NCBI RefSeq assembly: GCF_900102615.1
Contig: NZ_FMYV01000004.1
Span: forward strand, 1 to 64,000
DNA: 64,000 nt
Reading direction: 5' to 3'
Source of the DNA: Geotoga petraea
GTDB lineage: Bacteria > Thermotogota > Thermotogae > Petrotogales > Petrotogaceae
This document shows, in pieces, positions 28,154 to 36,703 of the stretch (its first letter is position 1; each line of letters begins with the position of its first letter). Both the position numbers and the translations under genes were made by a program. Below the pieces are notes generated by a model, which was not told the DNA's origin, ran no database searches, and was given only the letters and a program-made list of their open reading frames with translations.

Positions 28154-28912
28154 ATGAAAATATTGATATCAAATGACGATGGTATAATGGCACCTGGAAT
28201 AAGCGTTTTAAAAAATTATTTAGAAAAAGACCATGAAGTTTATATCGTTGCTCCAGATGTAGAAAGATCTGCGACGGGACACGCCATAACAATTAGAAAC
28301 CCTCTATGGGCAAAAAAAGTGGAAATTAATCAAGAATTTTTTGGTTATGCTGTTAATGGTACACCAGCTGATTGTATTAAATTAGGGGCTTTGGCAATAT
28401 ATAAAGATATAGATTTTGATTTGGTTATTAGTGGCATAAACAGGGGCGCAAACATGGGGACTGATATCTTATATTCTGGAACAGTATCTGCTGCATTGGA
28501 AGGTGCTATTACTGGTTATCCTTCAATAGCAGTTTCATCTGCTGAATTTAACGATCCAATGTTTGAAACAGCAGGTCAAGTTATAATAGACTTGTTGAAT
28601 AAAATAGATGTTAAGAAGATACCTGAATTCACTACTTTAAACGTAAATGTTCCGAATATCCCTATAGATGAAATAAAAGGTTTCAAAGTAACAAGGCAAA
28701 GCACCAGAAGATATGAAGACTATTTTGATGAAAGAACAGATCCGTATGGGAATTCTTATTATTGGATGCTTGGTAAAATTGTAGAAGATGACGATACGGA
28801 GAACTCAGACTATCACTATGTCAATAAAAATTATGTTTCAATAACTCCATTGTCTGTTTTCTTAACAAATAAAGAGTATTTAGATAAATTGATTAGAGTA
28901 ATAGAGGAGTGA
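28154..28912 (+). CDS. surE: 5'/3'-nucleotidase SurE
   Basis: 252 aa. Metal site SNDDGIMAPGI (6-16), GTPADCIKLG (76-85) and VISGINRGANMGTDILYSGTV (about 94-114), the SurE signatures. Dephosphorylates nucleoside monophosphates and short polyphosphate. GGAGGTG before the ATG. First of three genes, four bases ahead of def. Confidence 0.94.
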   Translation: MKILISNDDGIMAPGISVLKNYLEKDHEVYIVAPDVERSATGHAITIRNPLWAKKVEINQEFFGYAVNGTPADCIKLGALAIYKDIDFDLVISGINRGANMGTDILYSGTVSAALEGAITGYPSIAVSSAEFNDPMFETAGQVIIDLLNKIDVKKIPEFTTLNVNVPNIPIDEIKGFKVTRQSTRRYEDYFDERTDPYGNSYYWMLGKIVEDDDTENSDYHYVNKNYVSITPLSVFLTNKEYLDKLIRVIEE

Positions 28913-28916
28913 AACT

Positions 28917-29438
28917 ATGGAAGTTAGGTTAATTGGTGACCCTGTGTTAAGGAAAAAAACTAAAGAAATCGAGAAATTCGATGAAGAATTAAAATTATTG
29001 ATTGAAAAAATGTTTTCAGAAATGTATAGATTAGATGGAGTCGGGCTGGCTGCTCCACAAGTTGGAATGTCTTATAAATTTTTTGTTATGGATGATGGTG
29101 AAAATAAAAAAACTGTTATTAATCCAAAAATAAAATCTTTCAGTGAAGATCAAATCATATTTGAAGAAGGTTGTCTTAGCATACCTGAAGTTTTTGCAGA
29201 AATTGAAAGGCCAAAGACTATTACTGTTGAATACTATAACGAAAGTGGCGAAAAAATAGAAGAAGAATTAACAGACTATACTGCAAGAATATTCCAGCAT
29301 GAAAATGACCACTTAAACGGCATTTTATTCACCGACAAACTCAGTGTAGTTGCCAAACAAAGAATTAAAAAAAGATTAAATGAATTAATAAAAGAAGGAA
29401 AGAAAAAAGGGAAAGAGCTTGGAGTAATCGAACCATGA
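28917..29438 (+). CDS. def: peptide deformylase
   Basis: 173 aa. All three motifs: GVGLAAPQVG, EEGCLSIPE and the metal helix QHENDHLNG (HExxH), with the Cys ligand in EGCLS. Removes the N-formyl group from new proteins. Its last bases overlap the fmt start (ATGA), pairing deformylation with formylation as in many bacteria. Confidence 0.96.
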   Translation: MEVRLIGDPVLRKKTKEIEKFDEELKLLIEKMFSEMYRLDGVGLAAPQVGMSYKFFVMDDGENKKTVINPKIKSFSEDQIIFEEGCLSIPEVFAEIERPKTITVEYYNESGEKIEEELTDYTARIFQHENDHLNGILFTDKLSVVAKQRIKKRLNELIKEGKKKGKELGVIEP

Positions 29439-30367
29439 AAAATCCCAAAGATTTAAAAATAATTTTTATGGGTACTCCTGAATTCGCTGCAAAAATATTA
29501 GAACATCTTGTAACCCAAAATTTTAACATTGCTGCAGTAGTATCTCAACCAGACAAACCTTTTGGTAGAGGAAAAAAATTAAGACCAACACCAGTAAAAA
29601 AAATCGCTGCGGAAAATAAAATACAGTTGTTTCAACCAGGAAAAATGAAAGGGATATACGATGATTTAGAGTTCATAGATCCAGATATTATTATAACTGT
29701 TGCTTTTGGTAAAATTCTAAGAGAAAAGGTAATTTCGATGCCTAAATACGGTTGTTGGAATCTACATACTTCATTACTTCCTAAATATAGAGGCGCAGCA
29801 CCTATGCAAAGGGCTATTGAAAATGGTGAAGATGAAACTGGCATATCAATTTTTAAAATTGTTAAAGAACTTGACGCAGGGCCTATAGCTTTAAAAAAGA
29901 AAATTAAGATTGAACAAAATGATAATTTAGAAAAAGTCTACGATAAATTGTTAGAAATATCAAAAAAGTCATTAGAAGATTTCATAAATAATTTTGAAAA
30001 CATAAAGTTGACTGAACAAGATCATTCGAAAGCAACTTATGCAAATAAAATTTCAAAAGATGAAATGAAGCTAAATTTTGAAGATGCAGAAAAGACTCAT
30101 AATAAGATAAGAGCTTTTGATCCTTTCCCTGGAACTTTTGCATTGCATAAAGGCAAAAAAGTGAAATTATTTGGAAGTAAAATTTATAAAACTAAAGTTG
30201 AAGGAACCTCAGGGAAAATAGTAGGTTTAAAAAATAGTGATCTTTTGATTGAAACTAAAAATGGTGTTTTGAAAATATCAAAAATTCAGTTCCCCGGCAA
30301 AAAACCTATGACTGGGAAAGATGCTTTCAATGGGAATTTAATATCTGAAAACGATATACTAAATTAA
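29435..30367 (+). CDS. fmt: methionyl-tRNA formyltransferase
   Basis: 310 aa. IIFMGTPEFAAKIL at the N-terminus, catalytic region NLHTSLLPKYRGAAPMQRAI (Asn, His; Asp in ELDAGPIAL) and a C-terminal OB-like tRNA-binding domain (about 205-305). Formylates Met-tRNAfMet with 10-formyl-tetrahydrofolate. Coupled to def; terminator directly after the stop. Confidence 0.96.
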   Translation: MKNPKDLKIIFMGTPEFAAKILEHLVTQNFNIAAVVSQPDKPFGRGKKLRPTPVKKIAAENKIQLFQPGKMKGIYDDLEFIDPDIIITVAFGKILREKVISMPKYGCWNLHTSLLPKYRGAAPMQRAIENGEDETGISIFKIVKELDAGPIALKKKIKIEQNDNLEKVYDKLLEISKKSLEDFINNFENIKLTEQDHSKATYANKISKDEMKLNFEDAEKTHNKIRAFDPFPGTFALHKGKKVKLFGSKIYKTKVEGTSGKIVGLKNSDLLIETKNGVLKISKIQFPGKKPMTGKDAFNGNLISENDILN

Positions 30368-30403
30368 ATAGAGATAGTTTTTAAAACTATCTCTATTTTT
30401 TTA
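30367..30403. terminator. bidirectional intrinsic terminator
   Basis: Near-perfect palindrome AATAGAGATAGTTTT and its complement followed by seven T residues, between convergent fmt and tatD. Confidence 0.85.
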
Positions 30404-31168
30404 TCTATCTAACTTGAATAATTTATTTGAGTTGCTTTTTAACTGAGAAGCTATTCTTTCATCATAAACCTCTTTAATTCTTGAAATTTCTTCATAAACA
30501 TACTCAACTTTTAAAGGATCATTTCTTTTCCCTCTAAAAGGAACTGGTGGAAGAAACGGAGAATCTGTTTCTGGCAATATCCTGTCTATTGGTGTATTTT
30601 TCAATGCTTCTCTCAAATCATCATTTTTAGGATAAGTTAAAGGACCATCAAACCCCAAATATAAGCCTAAGTCTAAATATTTTTTTGCGTCTTCCCAATT
30701 TGATGAAAAACAGTGAACAACCCCACCAGCTTCAGGAATACCTGTTTTTTTAATAAAATCATAAGCTTCATCATAAGCATCTCTAATATGAAATACTATG
30801 GGTTTGTTGTGTTTTTTTGCCAATTCCATCTGCATCCCAAGTGCTTTAAACTGCTTATTTCTATCAGTATCCCAGTGAAAATCAAGACCTATCTCACCAA
30901 TCGCAACTATTTTTTCTTCTTTTAGAGCCTCTTCCATATGAGAAATATCATCATCATCAAAATCTTCTGTTTCTGTTGGATGAAAACCAACTGTTCCAAA
31001 AATAAATTCATACTTATTAACGCTTTCTAAAATCTTGTCAATAGAATCTTTGCCTATCCCGATATCAATTATATAATCAAGCTTTTCAGATATTTCTGAA
31101 TAAAGCTCTTTTCTGTCCTCGTTAAAACGTTTTAAATAAGTATGTGAGTGTGTATCTATATATCTCAA
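30401..31168 (-). CDS. tatD: TatD family metal-dependent DNase
   Basis: 255 aa from a TTG at 31168, which has GGGAGGTG six bases upstream; starting there gives the standard TatD N-terminus (RYIDTHSHTYL). Motifs: DTHSH, GEIGLDFHWD, HIRDA, HCFSS and PETDSPFLPP. Two-metal TIM-barrel 3'-5' exonuclease/phosphoesterase. Monocistronic. Confidence 0.92.
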   Translation of the reverse strand: MRYIDTHSHTYLKRFNEDRKELYSEISEKLDYIIDIGIGKDSIDKILESVNKYEFIFGTVGFHPTETEDFDDDDISHMEEALKEEKIVAIGEIGLDFHWDTDRNKQFKALGMQMELAKKHNKPIVFHIRDAYDEAYDFIKKTGIPEAGGVVHCFSSNWEDAKKYLDLGLYLGFDGPLTYPKNDDLREALKNTPIDRILPETDSPFLPPVPFRGKRNDPLKVEYVYEEISRIKEVYDERIASQLKSNSNKLFKLDR

Positions 31169-31297
31169 AATCACACCTCCCAAATTAAACTTTATCAAAG
31201 ATATATTTTTATTATTTTAAAGTAATGAAAACCTTTATGTGATAATATTAAATATGTTCATTTTTATTATAAAATTTTAATTACGAGAGGTGCTAAA

Positions 31298-32299
31298 ATG
31301 AAAAAAATTATACTTACTATGATTGCTTTAGTATTTGCACTAATGTCTTTTTCAGAAGTTTATATCTTTCTTTATCATAGATTTGATGATGAGAGATATC
31401 CCTCGACTAGTACATCTACTGAAGAAATTAAAAATCACATAAAAATAGTTAAAGAAAAAGGGTATAAAATATTAGATCACCAGGATTTTTTATCATATGT
31501 GAATGGAGATAAAAATTATGAAAATGCAGTGTTATTTACAATTGATGATGGATATAAAACAACCACAAAAGCACATAAGCTCTTTAAAGAAGAAAATATA
31601 CCTTACCTTCTATTTATAAATACAGGTAATGTGGGATATCCTGATTATCTCACCTGGGAACAAATAAGGCAATTAGATGAGTTCAGTGGTTTAACTTTGG
31701 GATTACATTCTCATGAGCATGATAATTTTTTATATATGTTAGAACAAAATGGTAAAGAATATACTCTAAACTTTTTTGAAGAAGACCTAATAAAATCTCA
31801 AAAAGCCTTTGAAGACGAAATGGGGTATAAATCAGAAATATATGCTTATCCTTATGGGTATTATACTTATGGAATGGACGATATATTAAAAGATAACAAC
31901 TTCAAATACGCTTTTACTCAGGATATGGGACCATATATCAAAGAATATGGAAAATATTTCATCCCAAGAGAACCTTTACTATTAGATTGGGCAACTGAAT
32001 CACATCTAAGCTATATTTTGAATAGGAAAGCGTTGTTAACCAAAGACAGATACCCAGTTGAAATAACGTTAGGAGAAGAATTTCAAATATCTTTGACAAC
32101 TAACGACAACATAAGAGACACAAAATTATACATTTCTCAAGAAGGACTTTTGGATACTGTCAAAGATGGTAATAAAATTTATTCTACTAATTATTTTACA
32201 TCTAATCAATTGCTAAATAGAATTGCTATATTTGCCAGAGATACAGAATCTGGAAAAGAAAAAGTTAGATACTGGTTATTAAGAAATATTGGAGAGTGA
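31298..32299 (+). CDS. exported polysaccharide deacetylase
   Basis: 333 aa with a signal peptide (1-19). NodB domain about 20-230: metal/catalytic TIDDGYK (about 80-86), GLHSHEHDNF (about 142-151), and YAYPYGYYTYG. A C-terminal beta-rich part (about 250-333) is unassigned. Likely removes acetyl groups from an envelope or external polysaccharide. Its downstream neighbour is a predicted peptidoglycan glucosaminidase only four bases away, so cell-wall turnover is plausible. Confidence 0.87.
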   Translation: MKKIILTMIALVFALMSFSEVYIFLYHRFDDERYPSTSTSTEEIKNHIKIVKEKGYKILDHQDFLSYVNGDKNYENAVLFTIDDGYKTTTKAHKLFKEENIPYLLFINTGNVGYPDYLTWEQIRQLDEFSGLTLGLHSHEHDNFLYMLEQNGKEYTLNFFEEDLIKSQKAFEDEMGYKSEIYAYPYGYYTYGMDDILKDNNFKYAFTQDMGPYIKEYGKYFIPREPLLLDWATESHLSYILNRKALLTKDRYPVEITLGEEFQISLTTNDNIRDTKLYISQEGLLDTVKDGNKIYSTNYFTSNQLLNRIAIFARDTESGKEKVRYWLLRNIGE

Positions 32300-32303
32300 T
32301 TTT

Positions 32304-33122
32304 ATGAAGAATAAATGGGCAATTTTTTACATAATTATTTCTATAATTTTTACTTTTTATCTTATTTTTACTTTGGAAGGTAATTACAAATCAGAAGGAG
32401 AAATAACACAAAAAAAAATAGATTGGGATTATGTTTATTATAAAGACTGGAAAGATCTGGACAATTATTTTGAACAAATCAACTATACTTTAGAAGATGA
32501 AATTATTCCAACTGTTGTAGTAGAAAAATTTCCAAATAATTTAAATGATATCTATGATGTTAATAAAAGAAAAAATATCTTCATTAAAATAATGCTCCCA
32601 ATAATTAATAAAGTAAACAAAGATATTGAAATTGAACGGGAGAATATTTTGAATGGAAATGTAAGTGAAAGATTAACTGAAAAATATTTAACAGATGATA
32701 GAGATATTTTGTTGAGGAGAGTTAAACCCATACCAGTACATATAGCCCTTGGCCAATCTGCAAAAGAATCGGGATGGGGAACTTCCAGATTTGCAATTGA
32801 AGGCAACAATATTTTTGGTGAGTGGACATGGGAAGAAGGAGCAGGTATAGTACCTACAGGAAGACCAGAAGGTGAAACTTATGAAGTTAAAAAATTTGAT
32901 TCATTAGTCGATTCTATGGAAAGTTATGCTTTAAAATTAAACACTTTAGATTATTATTTAGACTTTAGAAAAATAAGAAATAATGAAATAAAAAACAAAA
33001 GATTAACAGAAGGACTGCTTTATTATTCCCAACAAAGAGAAAAATATGTTGAATCTCTATCTGATTTGATAGATTCAAATAATTTTAAAAAATACAACAA
33101 TTATGTTTTAATTAACGAATAA
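32304..33122 (+). CDS. Bax-like N-acetylglucosaminidase (cell-wall hydrolase), membrane anchored
   Basis: 272 aa from the ATG at 32304 with GGAGAG upstream. One N-terminal helix (about 8-25) is an uncleaved anchor or signal. Residues about 145-265 form the glucosaminidase domain of the Bax/FlgJ type: IALGQSAKESGWGTSRFA with catalytic Glu, then GNNIFGEWTW and FDSLVDSMESYALKLN. Family members cleave the glycan strands of peptidoglycan. Cotranscribed with the deacetylase. Confidence 0.85.
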   Translation: MKNKWAIFYIIISIIFTFYLIFTLEGNYKSEGEITQKKIDWDYVYYKDWKDLDNYFEQINYTLEDEIIPTVVVEKFPNNLNDIYDVNKRKNIFIKIMLPIINKVNKDIEIERENILNGNVSERLTEKYLTDDRDILLRRVKPIPVHIALGQSAKESGWGTSRFAIEGNNIFGEWTWEEGAGIVPTGRPEGETYEVKKFDSLVDSMESYALKLNTLDYYLDFRKIRNNEIKNKRLTEGLLYYSQQREKYVESLSDLIDSNNFKKYNNYVLINE

Positions 33123-33160
33123 AAACATAATATGATAAAATATAAATAGGAGATTAAAAA

Positions 33161-33985
33161 ATGAATACTTTTGTTTTTGACCTTGACGGAACTCTTTTGA
33201 ATTCAAACATAGAAGTATCAGATAAAAATAAAGAAGCTTTAAAAAATATTATAGTAAATAAAAATAATTTGGTACTTGCAAGTGGCAGAATGTATAGTTC
33301 TATGATGCATATTATAGATAATTATATCCCTTTTGTTGAAAATTATGCACATATTGTTTCTTATAATGGCTCTTACGTTGTAGACAATCAAAACCAAGTT
33401 TTAGTAGAAGAAGGCGTAAATGCTCAAATTGCGATTGACATAGTGAAATATTTGAAAAAAATAAATTTACACAGGCAAATATATGTAAAAGATGAATTGA
33501 TTGTTGAAGAAGATAATCAAGAAATAAAAGATTATGCAAAACACGCATCAGTAAAATATGAAGTAGTTTATGACTTAATAGATTATATAAACAAAAATAA
33601 AAATCTACCTTTAAAAATTTTAGCTGTTGGTGATAATTCAAGGTTATTAAAAGTTCAAAAAGAATTAAACACGAAATTTGGAAACTACTTAAATATAATA
33701 ATGTCATTCCACTCATTTTTGGATATTATTCCAAAAAATGCTTCGAAAGGAATTGCATTAGAAAAGCTTTCTAAAATATACAATTTAAACTTAAAAAAGG
33801 CTCATATTTTTGGTGATTCAGAAAATGATATTGCAATGCTTGAAAAAACAGAAAATTCTTATGCAATGGGAAATGCCCATGAGAAAGTTAAAAATATTGC
33901 AAAATATATAGTTCCTTCAAATGATGAAGAAGGTGTTGCTTATGCTGTTGAAAAAATTCTTAATAATGGTTTTTATATTGATTAA
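33161..33985 (+). CDS. HAD superfamily hydrolase, Cof type
   Basis: 274 aa. Motif I FDLDGTLLNS (5-14), motif II LASGR (about 42-46), Lys in NASKGIAL (about 196), and motif IV IFGDSENDIAML (about 217-228) define a class IIB Cof-type phosphatase acting on sugar phosphates or flavin precursors. A ribosome binding site (TAGGAG) lies nine bases before the ATG. It overlaps the next gene. Confidence 0.88.
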   Translation: MNTFVFDLDGTLLNSNIEVSDKNKEALKNIIVNKNNLVLASGRMYSSMMHIIDNYIPFVENYAHIVSYNGSYVVDNQNQVLVEEGVNAQIAIDIVKYLKKINLHRQIYVKDELIVEEDNQEIKDYAKHASVKYEVVYDLIDYINKNKNLPLKILAVGDNSRLLKVQKELNTKFGNYLNIIMSFHSFLDIIPKNASKGIALEKLSKIYNLNLKKAHIFGDSENDIAMLEKTENSYAMGNAHEKVKNIAKYIVPSNDEEGVAYAVEKILNNGFYID

Positions 33986-34739
33986 CATATTTTCTTTTTC
34001 AGCTATAGATCTTATAAATACAGAAAACAGAATAATTGGGAAAGTATATGAAAGTTATGAAGAAATAATACCAAAAAACGATTCATTAAATGGTTATATT
34101 TTAAACTTGAATGATTTTGATGAGGAATTATGTTACCTTTGTTTGGGAACTATCAGAAATTATAGTCTTATTGAATCATTTTTTAAAGATATTGGAGTAT
34201 TACTAAAACAAAAAAAAATTGACTTTGTTATATTTGGTAACCTTGAACCGTTAAACGATTCAAAAGAAGACAAGCTAAAATATATAGCCAAATCACCTTA
34301 CATAATTTCTGAGATAACCTATAGAATGATTAGAGGTTTTGAAACTGCTGGAGTATATCCTATTTTAAAAGTTGATTCAAAATCAGGTGATAATGTAATT
34401 CAATCAATACTTTCTAAGTCAGGTTCTTTTTTATCATATTCTAATGAAATTTCAGATGTTGATTTTTTCAAAAGGGATAGCAAAATTGTTTTATTAAAAA
34501 ATTATAATTTGAAACTAAATTGGGAAGTTAAAGAGGAAAACTTCGATGATAATTTAATCAAAATATATGAAAATTCTGTTGTGTTAAGTGGATTCAGAAA
34601 AGATCAAAGTATCCTTCTTTATAGAGAATTAAACTATTCAAACGACAGAGCTGTAACTTATTTTTCTGAAAAAGTAAGCGACTATGCTGAAGAAGTTTTG
34701 AATGGGACCAAGCAGCCTACTGGTAATAAAAACTGGTAG
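33921..34739 (+). CDS. exported protein resembling a decayed GH3/NagZ domain
   Basis: Up to 272 aa; the first 28 residues form a good signal sequence (KKVLLMLLKKFLIM...FSFSA). The start is uncertain: ATG at 33921 or 33924 overlaps the HAD gene by about 62-65 bases, ATG at 33966 by 20, and none has a clear ribosome binding site. The stretch about 95-165 (FVIFGNLEPL, SPYIISEITYRMIRGFETAGVYPILK) follows the spacing of GH3 N-acetylglucosaminidases (NLD, DP..V, I-G-Q-x-x-GV, KHF). The catalytic KH-FPGHG and Asp nucleophile regions are not conserved. I infer a non-catalytic relative; low certainty. Confidence 0.5.
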   Translation: MMKKVLLMLLKKFLIMVFILINIFSFSAIDLINTENRIIGKVYESYEEIIPKNDSLNGYILNLNDFDEELCYLCLGTIRNYSLIESFFKDIGVLLKQKKIDFVIFGNLEPLNDSKEDKLKYIAKSPYIISEITYRMIRGFETAGVYPILKVDSKSGDNVIQSILSKSGSFLSYSNEISDVDFFKRDSKIVLLKNYNLKLNWEVKEENFDDNLIKIYENSVVLSGFRKDQSILLYRELNYSNDRAVTYFSEKVSDYAEEVLNGTKQPTGNKNW

Positions 34740-34759
34740 AAATCAAAAGGAGGTTTATA

Positions 34760-35350
34760 ATGGGGGATAACTATAATGAAATGAAAGAACGTATTGTGAA
34801 ATTGGAAAAAGAATTAGATGAGTTGAAAAAGAAAGAATTAGAAATGGATGAAGTTGTAAAACAACACAACGAACTAATCCAACAAGAGTTCTTGAGTTTT
34901 GAAGAATTTGTAGAAGACCTTGTAAACAGAAAGATAATAGATGAAAATACAAGGGTTTATTCGAAAGATTTCTTTGATAAATTTTTTGCCATTTATTTTC
35001 AAAAAGCATTTGAAGCTAATAATGAATGGGGGATTGTAATTATTAAACTACCTCATTTAAATAAATTAAATTTGAACGAAGAAAAGAAAATAATTGAAAG
35101 ACAGTTAGGAAAAATTCTAAGAGAAAGTGTAAGAATACCTTTAGATTATATTTTTAGATATTCAAAAGATACTTTCATTATCTTGCTAACTGACATTTTT
35201 GAAGATATATTTGATAAAATTATAAATAGAATAAACGATAGAATAAAAATGTTAACAGATTATTCAGAAACTTGTGAAATAAAATCTTATTATATTCCAA
35301 GAGACAAAATATCAACAGATGATGTTTACAAAATTTTGGAAGAGTTTTAA
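34760..35350 (+). CDS. coiled-coil protein with degenerate GGDEF domain
   Basis: 196 aa. Residues about 5-45 form a charged coiled coil (EKELDELKKKELEMDEVV). Residues about 68-196 have the diguanylate-cyclase fold pattern: DFFDKFFAIYF, WGIVIIKL, and FRYSKDTFIILL, where RYSKDTF (133-139) sits where active enzymes have RYGGDEF. The GGDEF catalytic residues are lost, so it could only bind a nucleotide or act as a scaffold. AGGAGG before the ATG; 20 bases after the previous stop and 25 before murA. Confidence 0.7.
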   Translation: MGDNYNEMKERIVKLEKELDELKKKELEMDEVVKQHNELIQQEFLSFEEFVEDLVNRKIIDENTRVYSKDFFDKFFAIYFQKAFEANNEWGIVIIKLPHLNKLNLNEEKKIIERQLGKILRESVRIPLDYIFRYSKDTFIILLTDIFEDIFDKIINRINDRIKMLTDYSETCEIKSYYIPRDKISTDDVYKILEEF

Positions 35351-35375
35351 TTTTATATGGGGGGTGTTTAACTAA

Positions 35376-36671
35376 ATGAATGCAATAAATTTAGATTCTT
35401 CAAATAAACTAATAGTTAAAGGGCCACAAGTTGCTAGTGGTTCGATAAAGATATCTGGCTCAAAAAATGCCGTATTACCTATTATGGCTGCTACTTTACT
35501 GACAAAAGATAGAGTAGTTCTAAATAACGTACCAGATCTTGCAGATGTTCAAACAATGCTGGAAATATTAGAATACTCTGGTAAATCAATAAAAAAATCT
35601 GATGATCAACTTATCATAGAAGAGTTTCAAGAACTGAAAGGTGAGATCCCTTACGAACCAGTAAGAAAAATGAGAGCATCTTTTAATGTATATGGACCCT
35701 TAACTTTAAGAACAAGAGAAACGAAAGTCGCTCTACCTGGAGGATGTTCTTTGGGAGTTAGACCTGTTAACTACCATCTTGAAGGGCTCAAAAAAATGGG
35801 GATTGAGAGTACAACAGAACATGGCTATGTAATTGGTAAAATAACTAACTCAAAAGATAAAATAAATATAAGTTTACCTTTTCCAAGTGTAGGTGCAACA
35901 GAACATCTAATAACCTCAGCAGTTTTATTAAAAGGAAAAACTATAAAAATATCCAATTGTGCTATGGAACCAGAAATAACTGACCTAATAGATTTTCTTT
36001 CAAAAATGGGTGCAAATATAGAAGGGAAAAACACATCAATAATAACCATAAAAGGCGTAGAAGAGCTAAAAGGAATAGAATACTCTGTAAGTCCAGATAG
36101 AATTGAAGCAGGAACATATATAATCATGGGGGCGATTTTGGGAGATAACTTGAAAATAGAGAAAGTTTGCATAGATGATTTAAGAATTCTTTTGAACATT
36201 CTGGAAGAAATAGGAATAACATTTGACCACTCAGAAGAAGAAAAATATGTGAAAATCAGCAAAACAGATTTTGATAAAGTTAGAAACTTGAACATAGATA
36301 CAGCTCCATATCCTGGATTTCCAACTGATTTACAACCACAAATATCTGTTTTAGCCTCTTTAATACCAGGAAAATCGACGATATCAGAAAATATTTTTAG
36401 TAGTAGATTTAACCACATAGATGAATTAAACAGAATGGGAGCAAATATCAGACTCGAAGATAATACAGCAATTATTGATGGAGTTGATTATCTTTCTGGG
36501 GCACCAATCCAAGCAACCGATTTAAGAGCTGCTGCAGCCTTATTGATAGCTGCTTTAAGTGCCGAGGGCGAAAGCATTATATCTAATATAGACCACATAT
36601 TCAGAGGTTATGAAAAATTAAAAGAAAAACTGGAAAATGTCGGAATAAAAATAGAATTTAGCAAATATTAA
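35376..36671 (+). CDS. murA: UDP-N-acetylglucosamine 1-carboxyvinyltransferase
   Basis: 431 aa. KISGSKNAVLPIM (about 27-39, with the PEP-binding Lys), the active-site cysteine in LPGGCSLGVRPVNYH, and APYPGFPTDLQPQ (about 310) mark MurA. First committed step of peptidoglycan synthesis. The catalytic Cys (not Asp) predicts fosfomycin sensitivity by family knowledge. GGGGGGTG site ahead of the ATG; terminator directly at the stop. Confidence 0.95.
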   Translation: MNAINLDSSNKLIVKGPQVASGSIKISGSKNAVLPIMAATLLTKDRVVLNNVPDLADVQTMLEILEYSGKSIKKSDDQLIIEEFQELKGEIPYEPVRKMRASFNVYGPLTLRTRETKVALPGGCSLGVRPVNYHLEGLKKMGIESTTEHGYVIGKITNSKDKINISLPFPSVGATEHLITSAVLLKGKTIKISNCAMEPEITDLIDFLSKMGANIEGKNTSIITIKGVEELKGIEYSVSPDRIEAGTYIIMGAILGDNLKIEKVCIDDLRILLNILEEIGITFDHSEEEKYVKISKTDFDKVRNLNIDTAPYPGFPTDLQPQISVLASLIPGKSTISENIFSSRFNHIDELNRMGANIRLEDNTAIIDGVDYLSGAPIQATDLRAAAALLIAALSAEGESIISNIDHIFRGYEKLKEKLENVGIKIEFSKY

Positions 36672-36703
36672 AGTCTTTCTTAAAAAAGAAAGACTTTTTT
36701 TAT
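36671..36703. terminator. intrinsic terminator of murA
   Basis: Stem AAGTCTTTCTT/AAGAAAGACTT (36671-36681, 36686-36696), T-run on the plus strand. The minus-strand gene ends at 36700, so it may serve both. Confidence 0.85.

Noticed and set aside
35825..36418. 197-codon antisense ORF inside murA
   Set aside because: Shadow of a well-conserved gene, low-complexity Ser/Ile translation, no ribosome binding site.
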